From Bacteroides sp. CAG:927 (lineage in GTDB: Bacteria > Bacteroidota > Bacteroidia > Bacteroidales > Muribaculaceae): DNA of 57,367 nucleotides. The position numbers and the translations under genes were made by a program. The stretch spans positions 118,124-175,490 of the forward strand of contig HF985661.1 in assembly GCA_000431155.1 (NCBI GenBank), given 5' to 3'. The notes below the pieces were generated by a model, which ran no database searches, was not told the DNA's origin, and saw only the letters and a list, made by a program, of their open reading frames with translations. Positions 15,455 through 24,770 of the stretch are shown piece after piece (position 1 is the first letter of the stretch; every line of letters starts with the position of its first letter).

Positions 15455-16621
15455 TTAATCTTGATATTTGCCCGTTTGCAGGGCGAAAATCTCTTTCTGA
15501 CGCTCAATTTCTGCGGTTAATTCTTCACTTGTCGGGAGGTATGTCAGATATTTGGCCGCATAGAGTTGCTTGCTGTCTTTGAGTATTGAATACCGTGCCA
15601 AATCCTTACTCGTTTCCGAGCAAAGGAGTAAGCCGATAGTCGGGTTGTCGCTTTCGGTGCATTTCAGCTCGTCGTACATCCGGATATACATATCCATTTG
15701 CCCCACATCCTCATAGGATATTTGAGAACTTTTTAAGTCTATGAGCAGAAAGCATTTAAGGATATAGTTGTAAAATACAAGGTCGATGTAATACTCGCCC
15801 ATGTCAGTCTTTATCCTCTGCTGACGAGCAACAAAAGCAAATCCCTTGCCGAGTTCGAGGATGAACTTCTGGAGATGGTCGATAATTGCTGATTCAAGAT
15901 TAGTTTCCGAATACGCAGCATCTTGCGAAAAGCCCAAGAACTCTGCTACAACAGGATTTCGCAGGAATTTATGTCGGTCTTTCTGATAATCGGCTGTCAG
16001 TCGTTGCATCTCATCAATGACCTCACCACGTTTTGATTCCGGTGTCTGAAGCAGACGATGATAATATTGGGAGCCAATGTTGCGGTCAAGGGTTCGGTAG
16101 CTCCAGTTTTCGGTAGATGCTTCTCTCAGATACCAATCTCTTTCATCCTCATTTTTTACACGCATAAGACGCTCATAGTGCATCCATGAGAGATTATTTG
16201 GCATTGGATAGGCACACTCCATGTCTGATATGGTTGCTAAAGATTCAGCAAGCAATGGTTGCTGATTCAGAAAACAACTCTTAAATTCAGCAAGCAGTGG
16301 TTGCTGAATTTGCAATCCCCTGAAAGAGAGGTAGAACTTTCTATAATTGCGGAGAGTGGTAGCTGAATATCCTTTGCCATATTCTGCCGTCAACGCCTCT
16401 GATGCAAGCTCTATTATTCGTTTGCCGTATTCGGCACGTTCCCGGCCATGTTGCTCTTGTTCTACAATACGTCTGCCGACAAGCCAGTTGCTGACTACTT
16501 GGTATGTATCAGCGGCCTGATATGCCTTTTGCTTGGCGGTATATACTATCGCCTTTATATCGCTGATAAATTGAGCGTCATCAGCGTTGATATTATCGTA
16601 TTTCTTCAGCTCGGATTTCAT
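15455..16621 (-). CDS. DUF1016 (YhcG-like) PD-(D/E)xK nuclease
   Basis: The 388-aa protein has the two-part DUF1016 architecture. The N-terminal helical domain (about residues 15-200) contains VSNWLVGRRIVEQEQ and YSATTLRNYRKFY. The C-terminal nuclease-like domain carries YYIDLVFYN, then LLIDLKSS, matching the D...(D)xK pattern of the family, and continues with GQMDMYIRMYDEL. These proteins occur in mobile elements and defence islands and are thought to cut or bind DNA. An insertion of about 18 residues contains a duplicated QQPLLAE (near residues 105-127) absent from typical homologues. It lies next to the integrase. Confidence 0.85.
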   Translation of the reverse strand: MKSELKKYDNINADDAQFISDIKAIVYTAKQKAYQAADTYQVVSNWLVGRRIVEQEQHGRERAEYGKRIIELASEALTAEYGKGYSATTLRNYRKFYLSFRGLQIQQPLLAEFKSCFLNQQPLLAESLATISDMECAYPMPNNLSWMHYERLMRVKNEDERDWYLREASTENWSYRTLDRNIGSQYYHRLLQTPESKRGEVIDEMQRLTADYQKDRHKFLRNPVVAEFLGFSQDAAYSETNLESAIIDHLQKFILELGKGFAFVARQQRIKTDMGEYYIDLVFYNYILKCFLLIDLKSSQISYEDVGQMDMYIRMYDELKCTESDNPTIGLLLCSETSKDLARYSILKDSKQLYAAKYLTYLPTSEELTAEIERQKEIFALQTGKYQD

Positions 16622-16658
16622 TTTGCAAAGTTACGAATTTTATTGGGACTCAGGGCTA

Positions 16659-18008
16659 TTATCCGAGGATGTTAACGAGATCTTGTTTCATTTCCTCGTC
16701 TATATCACGATAGCGGGTGAAAGCCTTGCTGCCCTCTTTGTGGCCGGAGAGTGCCCCGACAAGATTAGGGTCTTTCACTTGTTTGTAGATATTGCCGATG
16801 AAGGTACGACGGGCGAGATGGCTGCTTGCAATCTCGTTGATATGTCGTTTCTCCTCAATGCCTGTCGTGGGATTCAGCACTGTTACAATACGGTTGATGC
16901 CACACTGTGTAAATATCTTTTTGATAGCATCGTTGTACTTCTGCGCACTGATAAATGGCAGGAGCATACCTTTACGTTCAATGCCCGAATAGCGTTCAAG
17001 TATATCTTTGGCGCGTTGGTTGAGAGGCACACGAAGCACCTCCGGGCGTTCCCCTTTGGTTTTGTCAGGGATATATTCAACAGCACCGTCAATAACACTA
17101 TTGTCGGTCATACGCATAAGATCCGAAACACGACATCCTATAAGGCACTGAAAAACAAATATGTCGCGCTGAACAGCGAGTGACGGATTTGCCGACAGGT
17201 CGAAATCGGCTATTTTTTCCACTTCTGCGACAGATATATAGTAAGGTCTGCCGTATTTTTCAGTGCCTATGCCTTTGAACTTTGAAAAGGGATTGTTTTG
17301 TGTGTATCCTCGCTCTATGCACCAGTTATAGAAAGCGCGAAAACGCTTGAATGTGCAGCATATGGTGTTTGCTCCCTTTGGCTTCGGCCGTTTGGGTTTA
17401 CGCTGGGTGCGGACTACAGCCGGAACCTCTTGGTAGATTTCGGGATATTTGTCGAACAATTCAGGTTCCGCTTTGAGAAAATCGCCGAATTTCTCAATCC
17501 ATTCGGTTGTGAAATTGTCGATAGTCATCTTATATTTGCGGTTTGAGGTTTTCTGAACATACATCTCAAAACGACGCAATGCCCTTGCGAGGACCTTGTA
17601 ATGATTGGCTCGCGCCGGAGACAGAGGATGTTTTTCCAGATACTCATTAAACAGCTCGAAAAATGTCAGCTCGACTTTCTTCACCTCATATTTCTCCGGG
17701 TGGTTGAAGTGGTCAATAAGGTCACGGAAGAAATCTTGCGACAAATCTTCCTGTGGATTGTCAATACAGGCAGATACAATGAGTTGCTCCAGTGTTGTAA
17801 CGCGCTTCTCTATCTCATTAAGAGCCTTAGCCTCCTTTTGATTGGCTCTTGGCATGATAATCGCGCCATCTTTGAAGCGTTTTGGGTTCATGTAGATTCC
17901 GCTTTTCAGACGCAGACGCAGTGAGCGTGAAACAGTCAGTCGAAGCAGAATCTCCGCCTCGCCCGAAGTGTTAACTTTTGTGGATATGGTTCGTGTGATT
18001 GTAGCCAT
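16659..18008 (-). CDS. Tyrosine recombinase (integrase) of the mobilizable element
   Basis: This is a phage-integrase-family protein with an Arm-type N-terminal domain (ITRTISTKVNTSGEAEI onward), a SAM-like core-binding domain and a catalytic domain. Catalytic residues, numbered from the long frame at 18062: Arg311 (GCRVSDL), Lys336, His415 and Arg418 (SHLARR), His441 (SGHKEGS) and Tyr451 (TRYRDID). The frame is open to 18062, but a -7 box TATCTTTG at 18037-18044 lies downstream of that position. ATG 18008 (MATITRTIS) is therefore preferred, giving 449 aa. It probably integrates and excises the element whose right end is nearby at about 18.24 kb. Confidence 0.9.
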   Translation of the reverse strand: MATITRTISTKVNTSGEAEILLRLTVSRSLRLRLKSGIYMNPKRFKDGAIIMPRANQKEAKALNEIEKRVTTLEQLIVSACIDNPQEDLSQDFFRDLIDHFNHPEKYEVKKVELTFFELFNEYLEKHPLSPARANHYKVLARALRRFEMYVQKTSNRKYKMTIDNFTTEWIEKFGDFLKAEPELFDKYPEIYQEVPAVVRTQRKPKRPKPKGANTICCTFKRFRAFYNWCIERGYTQNNPFSKFKGIGTEKYGRPYYISVAEVEKIADFDLSANPSLAVQRDIFVFQCLIGCRVSDLMRMTDNSVIDGAVEYIPDKTKGERPEVLRVPLNQRAKDILERYSGIERKGMLLPFISAQKYNDAIKKIFTQCGINRIVTVLNPTTGIEEKRHINEIASSHLARRTFIGNIYKQVKDPNLVGALSGHKEGSKAFTRYRDIDEEMKQDLVNILG

Positions 18009-18036
18009 AGAACGGTCGTTTAGATTAAGAACGCAA

Positions 18037-18044
18037 CAAAGATA
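18037..18044 (-). promoter_or_regulatory. -7 box TATCTTTG for the integrase
   Basis: The minus-strand TATCTTTG lies 28 nt upstream of ATG 18008 and rules out the upstream start at 18062. Confidence 0.55.
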
Positions 18045-18245
18045 GCGATTGTTGTCCACCATCCCAAATTTTTGTCCACATTTTGTCCACCAAACTTAAA
18101 TCTGCGTACTGCTTATTGAATCTTGATTGCTGAATTGCGGTACAACCTTACAGTCGTTATAATGCTGATATAACGAGTATTACATTTGCTTGACGCCGAC
18201 AATAAATGTTTATACACATTCATTGTCATTCATATTTATTGACCT

Positions 18246-18315
18246 CTCCGGGGTCACAGGACAAAATGGCAAATCGCCGCAAAGCACTGAAATCACTTGA
18301 TTTTCAGTGCTTTTC
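18246..18315 (+). ncRNA. 3' part of a conserved RNA-like module; candidate attR (copy C)
   Basis: CTCCGGGGTCAC (18246-18257) is followed after exactly 24 nt by a terminator hairpin (AAGCACTGAAA... pairing with ...TTTCAGTGCTT, 18282-18312) and a T-rich run. The same 12-mer, spacing and terminator occur in the copies at 21208-21277 and 35513-35583. Here the 5' part, including the CCCC arm that pairs with GGGG in the other copies, is missing. This is what an integration event into the RNA gene would leave at the element's right end, 0.24 kb from the integrase start. Confidence 0.5.
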
Positions 18316-19163
18316 TTTTTTGCCAAAATTTCAGATCCGCGCATAATACAGTGTGTCATAAGGCGATATTTTTTTAATGCGTATAATCGCTGTTTGAAGT
18401 TTGTTCGCTCGTTTACCGGCAGGCACGACGGGAGAAAAAGGGATGTTCGGCTCTTGCCGGAAAAAAATACTACCGACCACCGGGAGCTGTGGAGATTTTT
18501 TCAGGTAAATGCCACAGAATATCCCGTCCCGGCGTGTTCATCAACTCCGAGCGAACAGACTTTGAACCCCGATTATAATCCGCGATAAACATAGAGCTGG
18601 CAACGCCCCGGTGGGTGACACTGGACGGCAGACATACAAAAAATGCTATCCGTAAGAAAATAGCAATGTCCATAACACATCCGTAAACTCTAATGTATGT
18701 CATACTCTCTCACCGATGATAATGTCTATACTTTCATTAGAAACCGCTATGACAGCCCCGGTATAAGGTAATGTATGTGGCGGGGACGAACACGGAATTT
18801 ATGGAGAGATCGGCACCGACACATTCTTTGCCGTCGTGGGCCGTAACAAACGGAGAGTGGCGCGGCGGCTCAAATTCCTTATCAATGAGCAGGCGTTAAG
18901 AACACGGGCTGTCGATTAGAAGTCTTGTGTGTGCGACATCCCTGTCGCAATCTCACAAGGCGTATGAGGCAGTCGGTGTTCAGCCGGCTCCCATAGTCGG
19001 CGTGCGGTCGGAGGGTGTCAGTGAAGCCCGCTTCACCGTCACCCTCTGACGGCAATACCGACGGCAACACCGTGAGCCGCCACGCCTCTATCCGTTTCAG
19101 CAGTGCCAGACAAATGATATTTATTTTTTCTTAGCTGAAAACCCATAATTCAAATTAAAGTGT
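18316..19163. other. Gap of about 850 bp with one hairpin and a short coding-like remnant
   Basis: No complete gene is evident. A plus-strand open stretch from about 18765 to the TAG near 18920 reads plausible protein (EIGTDTFFAVVGRNKRRVAR) without an ATG and is preceded by a stop; it may be a decayed gene. A strong hairpin, arms at 19011-19027 and 19030-19046 with two mismatches and a 2-nt loop, lies farther right. Nothing else is recognised. Confidence 0.3.
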
Positions 19164-19171
19164 TATATTTG
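19164..19171 (+). promoter_or_regulatory. -7 box TATATTTG for the RloA/RloB pair
   Basis: TATATTTG lies 28 nt upstream of the ATG at 19200. Confidence 0.55.
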
Positions 19172-19199
19172 CAAAATAATTCCAAATACAGCATTTGAA

Positions 19200-20339
19200 A
19201 TGGTATTAGAAATCGCTCTCACTAACTTTTTCTCGATTAACGAGAAAATAACGCTTGACTTACAGGCTGCCAATCTACAGACAAAGGAAGCCCGCGCACT
19301 TGCCGAAAACACATTTAGCGTCGGCGGTGAACGACTTTTGAAGACTGTTGCAATATACGGAGCAAACGCATCAGGCAAAAGCAACATCATCAAGGCTGTC
19401 AAGGCTGCGGTGGATATGATTCTGGATTCTCACAACTATAATGAGGGTGACAGTTTCGGTTTCAAACCGTTCAAATTTGGCGGAGATGATGCTCCGAGTG
19501 AGTTCTATATACGTTTTATCGTCAACGAGATAGAACATGAATATTCTTTTTCCTGCACCCGTGAGGAAATCATTACCGAAAGCCTTTACTATTATCCCAA
19601 AGGGCGGAAGGCTCTGATATTCTCCCGCGATGAGCGTAAATCCGGAGGAAAGAAGGAGAAATATGAGTTTACTACTGTAATACGCCGTCCGATGGATGTG
19701 GCGTCGAATACCTCACGCAAAACACTTTTCCTGTCGCGTGCAAGCCAGATGGATCGTGACAAAGCAAAGGAGATATACCGATGGTTCAACGAACAGCTTG
19801 TATTCAGTTATCGCGGCAATACATCAGCGGTGACAGACAGATTCCTCGGAGATAATAAGGATGCGGTTCTTCGTGTCCTTAAAGCTGCCGACAGCGACAT
19901 TGTGGAGTTTTCATACAAAGACGGCGAACTGACGACATTCCATCGCCGCAATCCTTTACTTCCGTTTGACTTCAATACGGAAGAATCTGAAGGTACAAAA
20001 ATATTGTTCAGGATAATGCTCACGGTAATGGATGTTGTCCGTAATAATAAGACAATGTTTCTTGACGAAGTGGAAACGAGCCTGCACACGCGGCTTGTCG
20101 AGTATCTCATCAACCTGTTCCACAACAGCAGGTCGGCGCAGCTCATATTTACGACACACAACACCCATCTGCTTGACATGACACGCTTCCGAAAAGACCA
20201 GATTTTCTTTGTGAATAAGCGCGATGACGGCTCCAGTGACCTTTATTCACTTTTTGATTACAAGGACTTCCGCGAGAAGATGGATCTGGAGAAAGCCTAT
20301 CTTCAGGGGCGTTTTGACGCAGTGCCTTATGTCAACTAA
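19200..20339 (+). CDS. RloA/AbiLi-like AAA ATPase
   Basis: The 379-aa SMC/ABC-type ATPase (AAA_15-like) begins MVLEIALTNFFSINEKITLD. It has Walker A GANASGKS (residues 54-61, Lys60), a long middle insert, and Walker B FLDEVETSLH (Asp289, Glu290), followed by IFTTHNTHLLD. Paired with the RloB-like gene 17 nt downstream, it matches the RloA-RloB pairs first noted beside type I restriction loci and the lactococcal AbiL abortive-infection system. Proposed role: the ATPase senses infection and controls the TOPRIM-like partner. All ATPase motifs look intact. Confidence 0.82.
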   Translation: MVLEIALTNFFSINEKITLDLQAANLQTKEARALAENTFSVGGERLLKTVAIYGANASGKSNIIKAVKAAVDMILDSHNYNEGDSFGFKPFKFGGDDAPSEFYIRFIVNEIEHEYSFSCTREEIITESLYYYPKGRKALIFSRDERKSGGKKEKYEFTTVIRRPMDVASNTSRKTLFLSRASQMDRDKAKEIYRWFNEQLVFSYRGNTSAVTDRFLGDNKDAVLRVLKAADSDIVEFSYKDGELTTFHRRNPLLPFDFNTEESEGTKILFRIMLTVMDVVRNNKTMFLDEVETSLHTRLVEYLINLFHNSRSAQLIFTTHNTHLLDMTRFRKDQIFFVNKRDDGSSDLYSLFDYKDFREKMDLEKAYLQGRFDAVPYVN

Positions 20340-20356
20340 TTTGAAAACATCTGACT

Positions 20357-20899
20357 ATGGCACGAAAAGCGAAACAGCCGAGAGGTAAGAAAATGAATCC
20401 GACATTCTTCGTTTTCTGCGAAGGTAAAACAGAGGCGGCATACGTTGATTTGCTGCGCCGCAGTTTTCGTGTGCCGGTTGAAATCATTGCAAGAGTGAGC
20501 GATTCCAATATATCCCAGCCGTATATCGACAGATGCAAAAGGGAGAGGTTTACAACATCAGCCGACAAGACATTTCTGATGTTCGACCTTGATGTGCCCG
20601 GTATACTCTCTCATCTGTCAAAGATAAAGGATGCCATACTTCTGCTTTCCAATCCTTGTATAGAATATTGGTTTCTGCTGCACTATGCTGATGTCAACCG
20701 TGAAATATCGTCATCAGAGTGTCTGGCTCTTTTGAGAAGCAAAGACCCGGCTTATTCCAAAGGAGAATTTTCAACGGCGATGAAAAGAATACTGATTGAG
20801 AACATAAATGATGCTGCGGCACGCGCCAAAGGTAAAGAGGTTTATGCCAACCCGTCTTCGACCGTTCATCTGTTGACAAAGGAGATAATCCGTATTTGA
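20357..20899 (+). CDS. RloB/AbiLii-like TOPRIM-related protein
   Basis: The 180-aa basic-start protein carries the RloB signature: CEGKTE (residues 21-26), LMFDLDV (Asp77, Asp79) and LSNPCIEYWFLLH (about residues 98-109). The Glu followed by DxD resembles a TOPRIM metal site and suggests nuclease activity. It is 17 nt behind the RloA ATPase and probably cotranscribed. In related systems the partner is the toxic effector released upon phage sensing; that is family inference. Confidence 0.82.
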   Translation: MARKAKQPRGKKMNPTFFVFCEGKTEAAYVDLLRRSFRVPVEIIARVSDSNISQPYIDRCKRERFTTSADKTFLMFDLDVPGILSHLSKIKDAILLLSNPCIEYWFLLHYADVNREISSSECLALLRSKDPAYSKGEFSTAMKRILIENINDAAARAKGKEVYANPSSTVHLLTKEIIRI

Positions 20900-21075
20900 A
20901 ACAGACCGAAAAATCCGTTGATTTCATCCTCAAATCATCCGTGAGTCGGACAAGCGGGCAGATAGGGGTTATTGGGGCAATATGGCATTTTGAACCGTGA
21001 GCCTGAAAAATTATCTTATCGTGAGTAAAAGGTATTTTTAACGCTTTGGCTCATTGATAATTGGAGATAAAGTAT

Positions 21076-21280
21076 TAACTTTGCAATACCGAAATATTAT
21101 TTCGGAGAAGAACATTGAAATAGCAGAATGAGTCATTAGTGAGTCGGCTCTCAACTGCTTCTCTAAATCTTTGTAAATCAGTGCATTGAAAGTCATAACC
21201 CCGAAACCTCCGGGGTCACAAAGCCAAACGGCAAAATCAAGCAAATCGCTGAAACTAAGACAGTTTCAGCGATTTTTGTA
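21076..21280 (+). ncRNA. Candidate conserved non-coding RNA, copy A
   Basis: The module starts with a -7 box TAACTTTG (21076-21083). A hairpin CCGAAAT-ATT-ATTTCGG (21089-21105) and the motif GAAGAACATTGAAATAG (21107-21123) follow. Farther on come a six-pair stem ACCCCG/CGGGGT (21198-21216), GTCAC, 24 nt, and a perfect 13-bp terminator stem with a 5-nt loop (21244-21274) and T-run. Copy B at 35381-35585 repeats all elements in the same order with paired changes in the stems, while the middle differs. No plausible ORF fills it. I cannot match it to a named RNA family. Confidence 0.6.
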
Positions 21281-21371
21281 ATGTCCCTATCCGGCAGAAT
21301 AAAGCATATTGTATTGTAGGGTTAAGATCCTGACGGAGAAATTGAGGCTTGATTACCTCGATAAAAATGCG

Positions 21372-21420
21372 TAACTTTGCAACGCAAAACAGCAAAGAAT
21401 AGCGATTGGAGAGCCAATCG
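21372..21420 (+). promoter_or_regulatory. -7 box TAACTTTG with downstream hairpin
   Basis: TAACTTTG (21372-21379) is followed by a perfect 7-bp hairpin CGATTGG-AGAG-CCAATCG (21403-21420). It resembles the promoter-plus-hairpin start of the RNA module just upstream but has no terminator. No gene begins here; the next ORF starts at 21818. Confidence 0.35.
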
Positions 21421-21790
21421 TATCAATGATATTCATAACATAACACCGCATTTTGTTTTGACGAAAATCTGGTAAATTTCCATATACATCCGTAACCATG
21501 TTGATTATCAGCGCTATCTATAGATTGCAGTGTACTAATAGTGTACTTTGAGAGAAGAAGACGGCAAGCAAGAGAAAATGAATTTGAAATAATTGTCATC
21601 CGTTAGATATTTTTAACTGCGCCGATTTGCGCCTTTTATCCCCATATCTTCATATTTTAGGTTCCTCACAATTCAGATTTCCCAACCTATATTATCTTAC
21701 AATGACTTCGCTATTCAGTGAGGAGAGGGTTTGATACTCTTGGAATAAGCAGAAACTTCATTTGGCTATTGCGGACTGAAATATTTTCAT

Positions 21791-21798
21791 TAATTTTG
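21791..21798 (+). promoter_or_regulatory. -7 box TAATTTTG for the defence operon
   Basis: TAATTTTG lies 19 nt upstream of the ATG of the HTH gene at 21818, the first gene of the long co-directional cluster. A second internal promoter cannot be excluded. Confidence 0.55.
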
Positions 21799-21817
21799 CA
21801 GTCAAAGAATTTATGTT

Positions 21818-22033
21818 ATGATTGAAAGGATAAATCGAATAAAAGTAGTTTTGGCAGAAAAACAAAAAACGAATAAATGGCTGGCAACAGAATTGGGCAT
21901 TAACCCTTCTACTGTTTCCAAGTGGTGTACCAACTCATCACAGCCCGATATTGCCCTATTGGTTAAGATTGCAAAAATACTTGATGTTGAATTAGATGAA
22001 TTGCTGAATAAGGAATTCATAGAATCCATATAG
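21818..22033 (+). CDS. XRE-family controller-like HTH protein
   Basis: The 71-aa protein is almost entirely a helix-turn-helix of the XRE/Cro type: INRIKVVLAEKQKTNKWLA, then GINPSTVSKWCTNSSQPDIA for the recognition helix, ending ILDVELDELLN. Small XRE proteins just before restriction genes usually act as controller proteins that delay or limit restriction expression; that role is inferred. It lies 22 nt before the Res gene. Confidence 0.82.
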   Translation: MIERINRIKVVLAEKQKTNKWLATELGINPSTVSKWCTNSSQPDIALLVKIAKILDVELDELLNKEFIESI

Positions 22034-22055
22034 TCGGTTATTCTTTATTGTTTTT

Positions 22056-24770
22056 ATGAAATTCAAACTTGAAAATCCTCAACATCAAATGACAGCCATA
22101 CGAAGTGTGGTTGACATCTTTCGTGGCATGGAGCGTAATACTTACGACAACGCACACAATGAGGATATTCACATGAATGTATGCTCCTTATCAAGCCAAC
22201 AAATAAACGATAACATACAAAGCATTATCCATGAGAATGGCGTCTTAGATACACAGGCATTTCTGGTAAATGAGAATGATGCTTGTATTGAAATGGAGAC
22301 AGGCACGGGAAAAACGCTTACATATCTTCAAACTGCGTATGAGCTATTTAGACAGTACGGTCTAAGCAAATTTATTGTCCTCGTTCCCTCTGTCCCCATC
22401 CGACAGGGTGTTATTGATACTTTTGAGAATTTCAAAGAGCAGCTATCGGATAAGTACGATATAGCCCCTAATGTTTTTGTTTACGACAGTTCAAAAATAA
22501 GCCTCCTTCACGATTTTATAACATCAGACAATCTTCAGATTATGGTGCTGACTATGGCATCTTTCAACTCTGAGAACAATATATTGAATCAGGTTGATCG
22601 TGAGGATATGTTTAACAATCTACCACATCTTGAATCCTTAGCTCAGACACATCCGATAATATTGATGGATGAGCCTCAGGAGGGTATGGATACAGAGAAC
22701 TCTAAGCAATGGATAGCCAAGCTCCAGCCTCTGTTTAAACTTCGTTATTCTGCTACCCATGCCGTTAAAAAGAATGTATTGTACCAACTGACTCCGGCTG
22801 AAAGTTACCGACTTGGATTGGTGAAGAAATTGGAAGTCTTGACCGTTTCAGAAAGCAATGATGAGGCAACATTGAAATTAGAGATTAGTCAAGTCCAGTC
22901 AATTTCTACTCAGGTCAAGGTTAAGTTAAAACTATGGAAGCTCAATAAATCCAAAGGTCGTTTTGAGTTCAAGGAGTCCGGTCTGCTGAAAAAAGATGAT
23001 AACCTTGCTGACAAATCCGGCAACGAGTCATATTGTGATTATACTATCAGTAGAATCTACAAATCAATGACTGACCGTAAATGGCACGTTGTGTTTACAA
23101 ATGGGTCTGAAATTATTGAGGGTTCATCATCTTCAAACAAGGAACAAGTTTGGGCATTGCAGCTTGAATGGCTAATTCGACGTCATTTTGAGAATCGGAA
23201 TAGACTGCGACCGCAGGGCATCAAAAATCTTTCATTGATATTCATTGATAGAGTTGCTAACTATATGAGTCCCGAGCGACCTATAATCAAGCAACTTTTT
23301 GAGCAGAAGTATCGCCAAGTCTATGCTGAATTTAATGATGGCAAACAGCCTGCTGATTCCGATGTACTGGCTGCGCAAGGTTTTTATTTTGCCAAGACCA
23401 CGCAAGGCGAATACACCGATAAAGAGGATGCTTGCAGAAAGAACAAAGAGATTTTTGATGAGATTCTGCATAACAAACAGAGACTTCTTTCTTTTGAGAG
23501 TCCGATTGAGTTTATCTTTTCCCATTCCGCTTTAGGTGTAGGCTGGGATAATCCCAATGTGTTTGGCATTGCAACTCTTAACGAAAGCTATTCTGACAAC
23601 AAAAAACGTCAGGAAATTGGCAGAGGACTTCGCATTTGCGTAAACCAAAGCGGAGAGCGTGTTTACGATAGTGCTGAAACGCCAGAAGAAGAGCAAATTA
23701 ACCAACTCACAATTGTCCCAAATGAAACTTACGAGACTTTTGCTCGTAGCTATCAACAAGAATACGAGGAACAATATGGAATAGGAGGCAACATTCCAAA
23801 ACCGAAACATACCCATAAGGGTAAACGGTTAAACCGGGTGACGTTCAAATTAAAGAAAGACGAAACTTTCATGAGCATATTCCGTCGCTTTTGGAATGTC
23901 GTCGCAAGAAAAACTACTTACCGAATCCACATGGACGAGGAAGAGTTAATCAGAAGAAGTATAGAATCACTGAACGAAATACGAATCAATGACTATACTC
24001 TTGAAGTCCAAAGTATGAGGATAACGGATATTGGTAATCTGAATAATGCCGAGTATTATGGCTCTCAATCTTATGTAGGTAGAGCCAAGTTTAATCCTCA
24101 TGATCTTGTTGAGGAAATCAGCGAAAAGACGGGACTCTGTTACACATCTGTCCTCAAGATTATTGCCGGAATCAACAATCAGGATCAATATATCAAAAAT
24201 CCGCCTGTTTTCATGGAGCAGGCTGTCTTTAAGATTCGGCAGGTTCAGCTTGACGAATTGGTGCGTTGTATAGAATACACTCCTACCGTAAACATCTATG
24301 AGTTTAAGTTCGATGATTTTTCCAAAGACGGATGCGAAGACTGGATAGCCACTCCTAATCATGGAGTATGGGATAAGTCCCTTTATGACAGTCTATACGA
24401 GAAAGAATTTGCGAAAGAGGCAGACAAAATCACAAATACTGAAGTTCTGTGTTTTCTCAAATTCCCATCATGGTATAAAATACCGACCCCGATAGGGAAC
24501 TATGAACCTGATTTTGGGGTCGTTTTGCATAAAAGACTATTGAGCAGCCCTAATGAAGATAAAGAATATTATTTCGTTGTCGAGATAAAAGGCACAGATG
24601 ATATTAATGACGCTCGAGCTTTGACTCCTCATGAAATCGGACGTATTAAGTGCGCTGTCAAACATTTTAAATCACTCGGAATAGAAGCTTACTATAAAGC
24701 TCCGATTAAAGAATTTGATACTTTCAAGGCGCAAGCCAACCAGACAATAAACAACAATGGAAACATATAA
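22056..24770 (+). CDS. Type III restriction enzyme Res subunit (helicase-nuclease)
   Basis: The 904-aa SF2 translocase has Walker A ETGTGKT (residues 81-87, Lys86), DEPQ (205-208) as motif II, a motif VI-like GRGLRI, and a C-terminal PD-(D/E)xK nuclease (Pro818-Asp819, Glu843-x-Lys845 in EIKGT). Res works with Mod, hydrolyses ATP, moves or slides on DNA after recognising an unmodified site, and cuts some distance away. All key residues are present. The 3' end overlaps the mod start by 14 nt, the usual tight type III arrangement. Confidence 0.92.
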   Translation: MKFKLENPQHQMTAIRSVVDIFRGMERNTYDNAHNEDIHMNVCSLSSQQINDNIQSIIHENGVLDTQAFLVNENDACIEMETGTGKTLTYLQTAYELFRQYGLSKFIVLVPSVPIRQGVIDTFENFKEQLSDKYDIAPNVFVYDSSKISLLHDFITSDNLQIMVLTMASFNSENNILNQVDREDMFNNLPHLESLAQTHPIILMDEPQEGMDTENSKQWIAKLQPLFKLRYSATHAVKKNVLYQLTPAESYRLGLVKKLEVLTVSESNDEATLKLEISQVQSISTQVKVKLKLWKLNKSKGRFEFKESGLLKKDDNLADKSGNESYCDYTISRIYKSMTDRKWHVVFTNGSEIIEGSSSSNKEQVWALQLEWLIRRHFENRNRLRPQGIKNLSLIFIDRVANYMSPERPIIKQLFEQKYRQVYAEFNDGKQPADSDVLAAQGFYFAKTTQGEYTDKEDACRKNKEIFDEILHNKQRLLSFESPIEFIFSHSALGVGWDNPNVFGIATLNESYSDNKKRQEIGRGLRICVNQSGERVYDSAETPEEEQINQLTIVPNETYETFARSYQQEYEEQYGIGGNIPKPKHTHKGKRLNRVTFKLKKDETFMSIFRRFWNVVARKTTYRIHMDEEELIRRSIESLNEIRINDYTLEVQSMRITDIGNLNNAEYYGSQSYVGRAKFNPHDLVEEISEKTGLCYTSVLKIIAGINNQDQYIKNPPVFMEQAVFKIRQVQLDELVRCIEYTPTVNIYEFKFDDFSKDGCEDWIATPNHGVWDKSLYDSLYEKEFAKEADKITNTEVLCFLKFPSWYKIPTPIGNYEPDFGVVLHKRLLSSPNEDKEYYFVVEIKGTDDINDARALTPHEIGRIKCAVKHFKSLGIEAYYKAPIKEFDTFKAQANQTINNNGNI

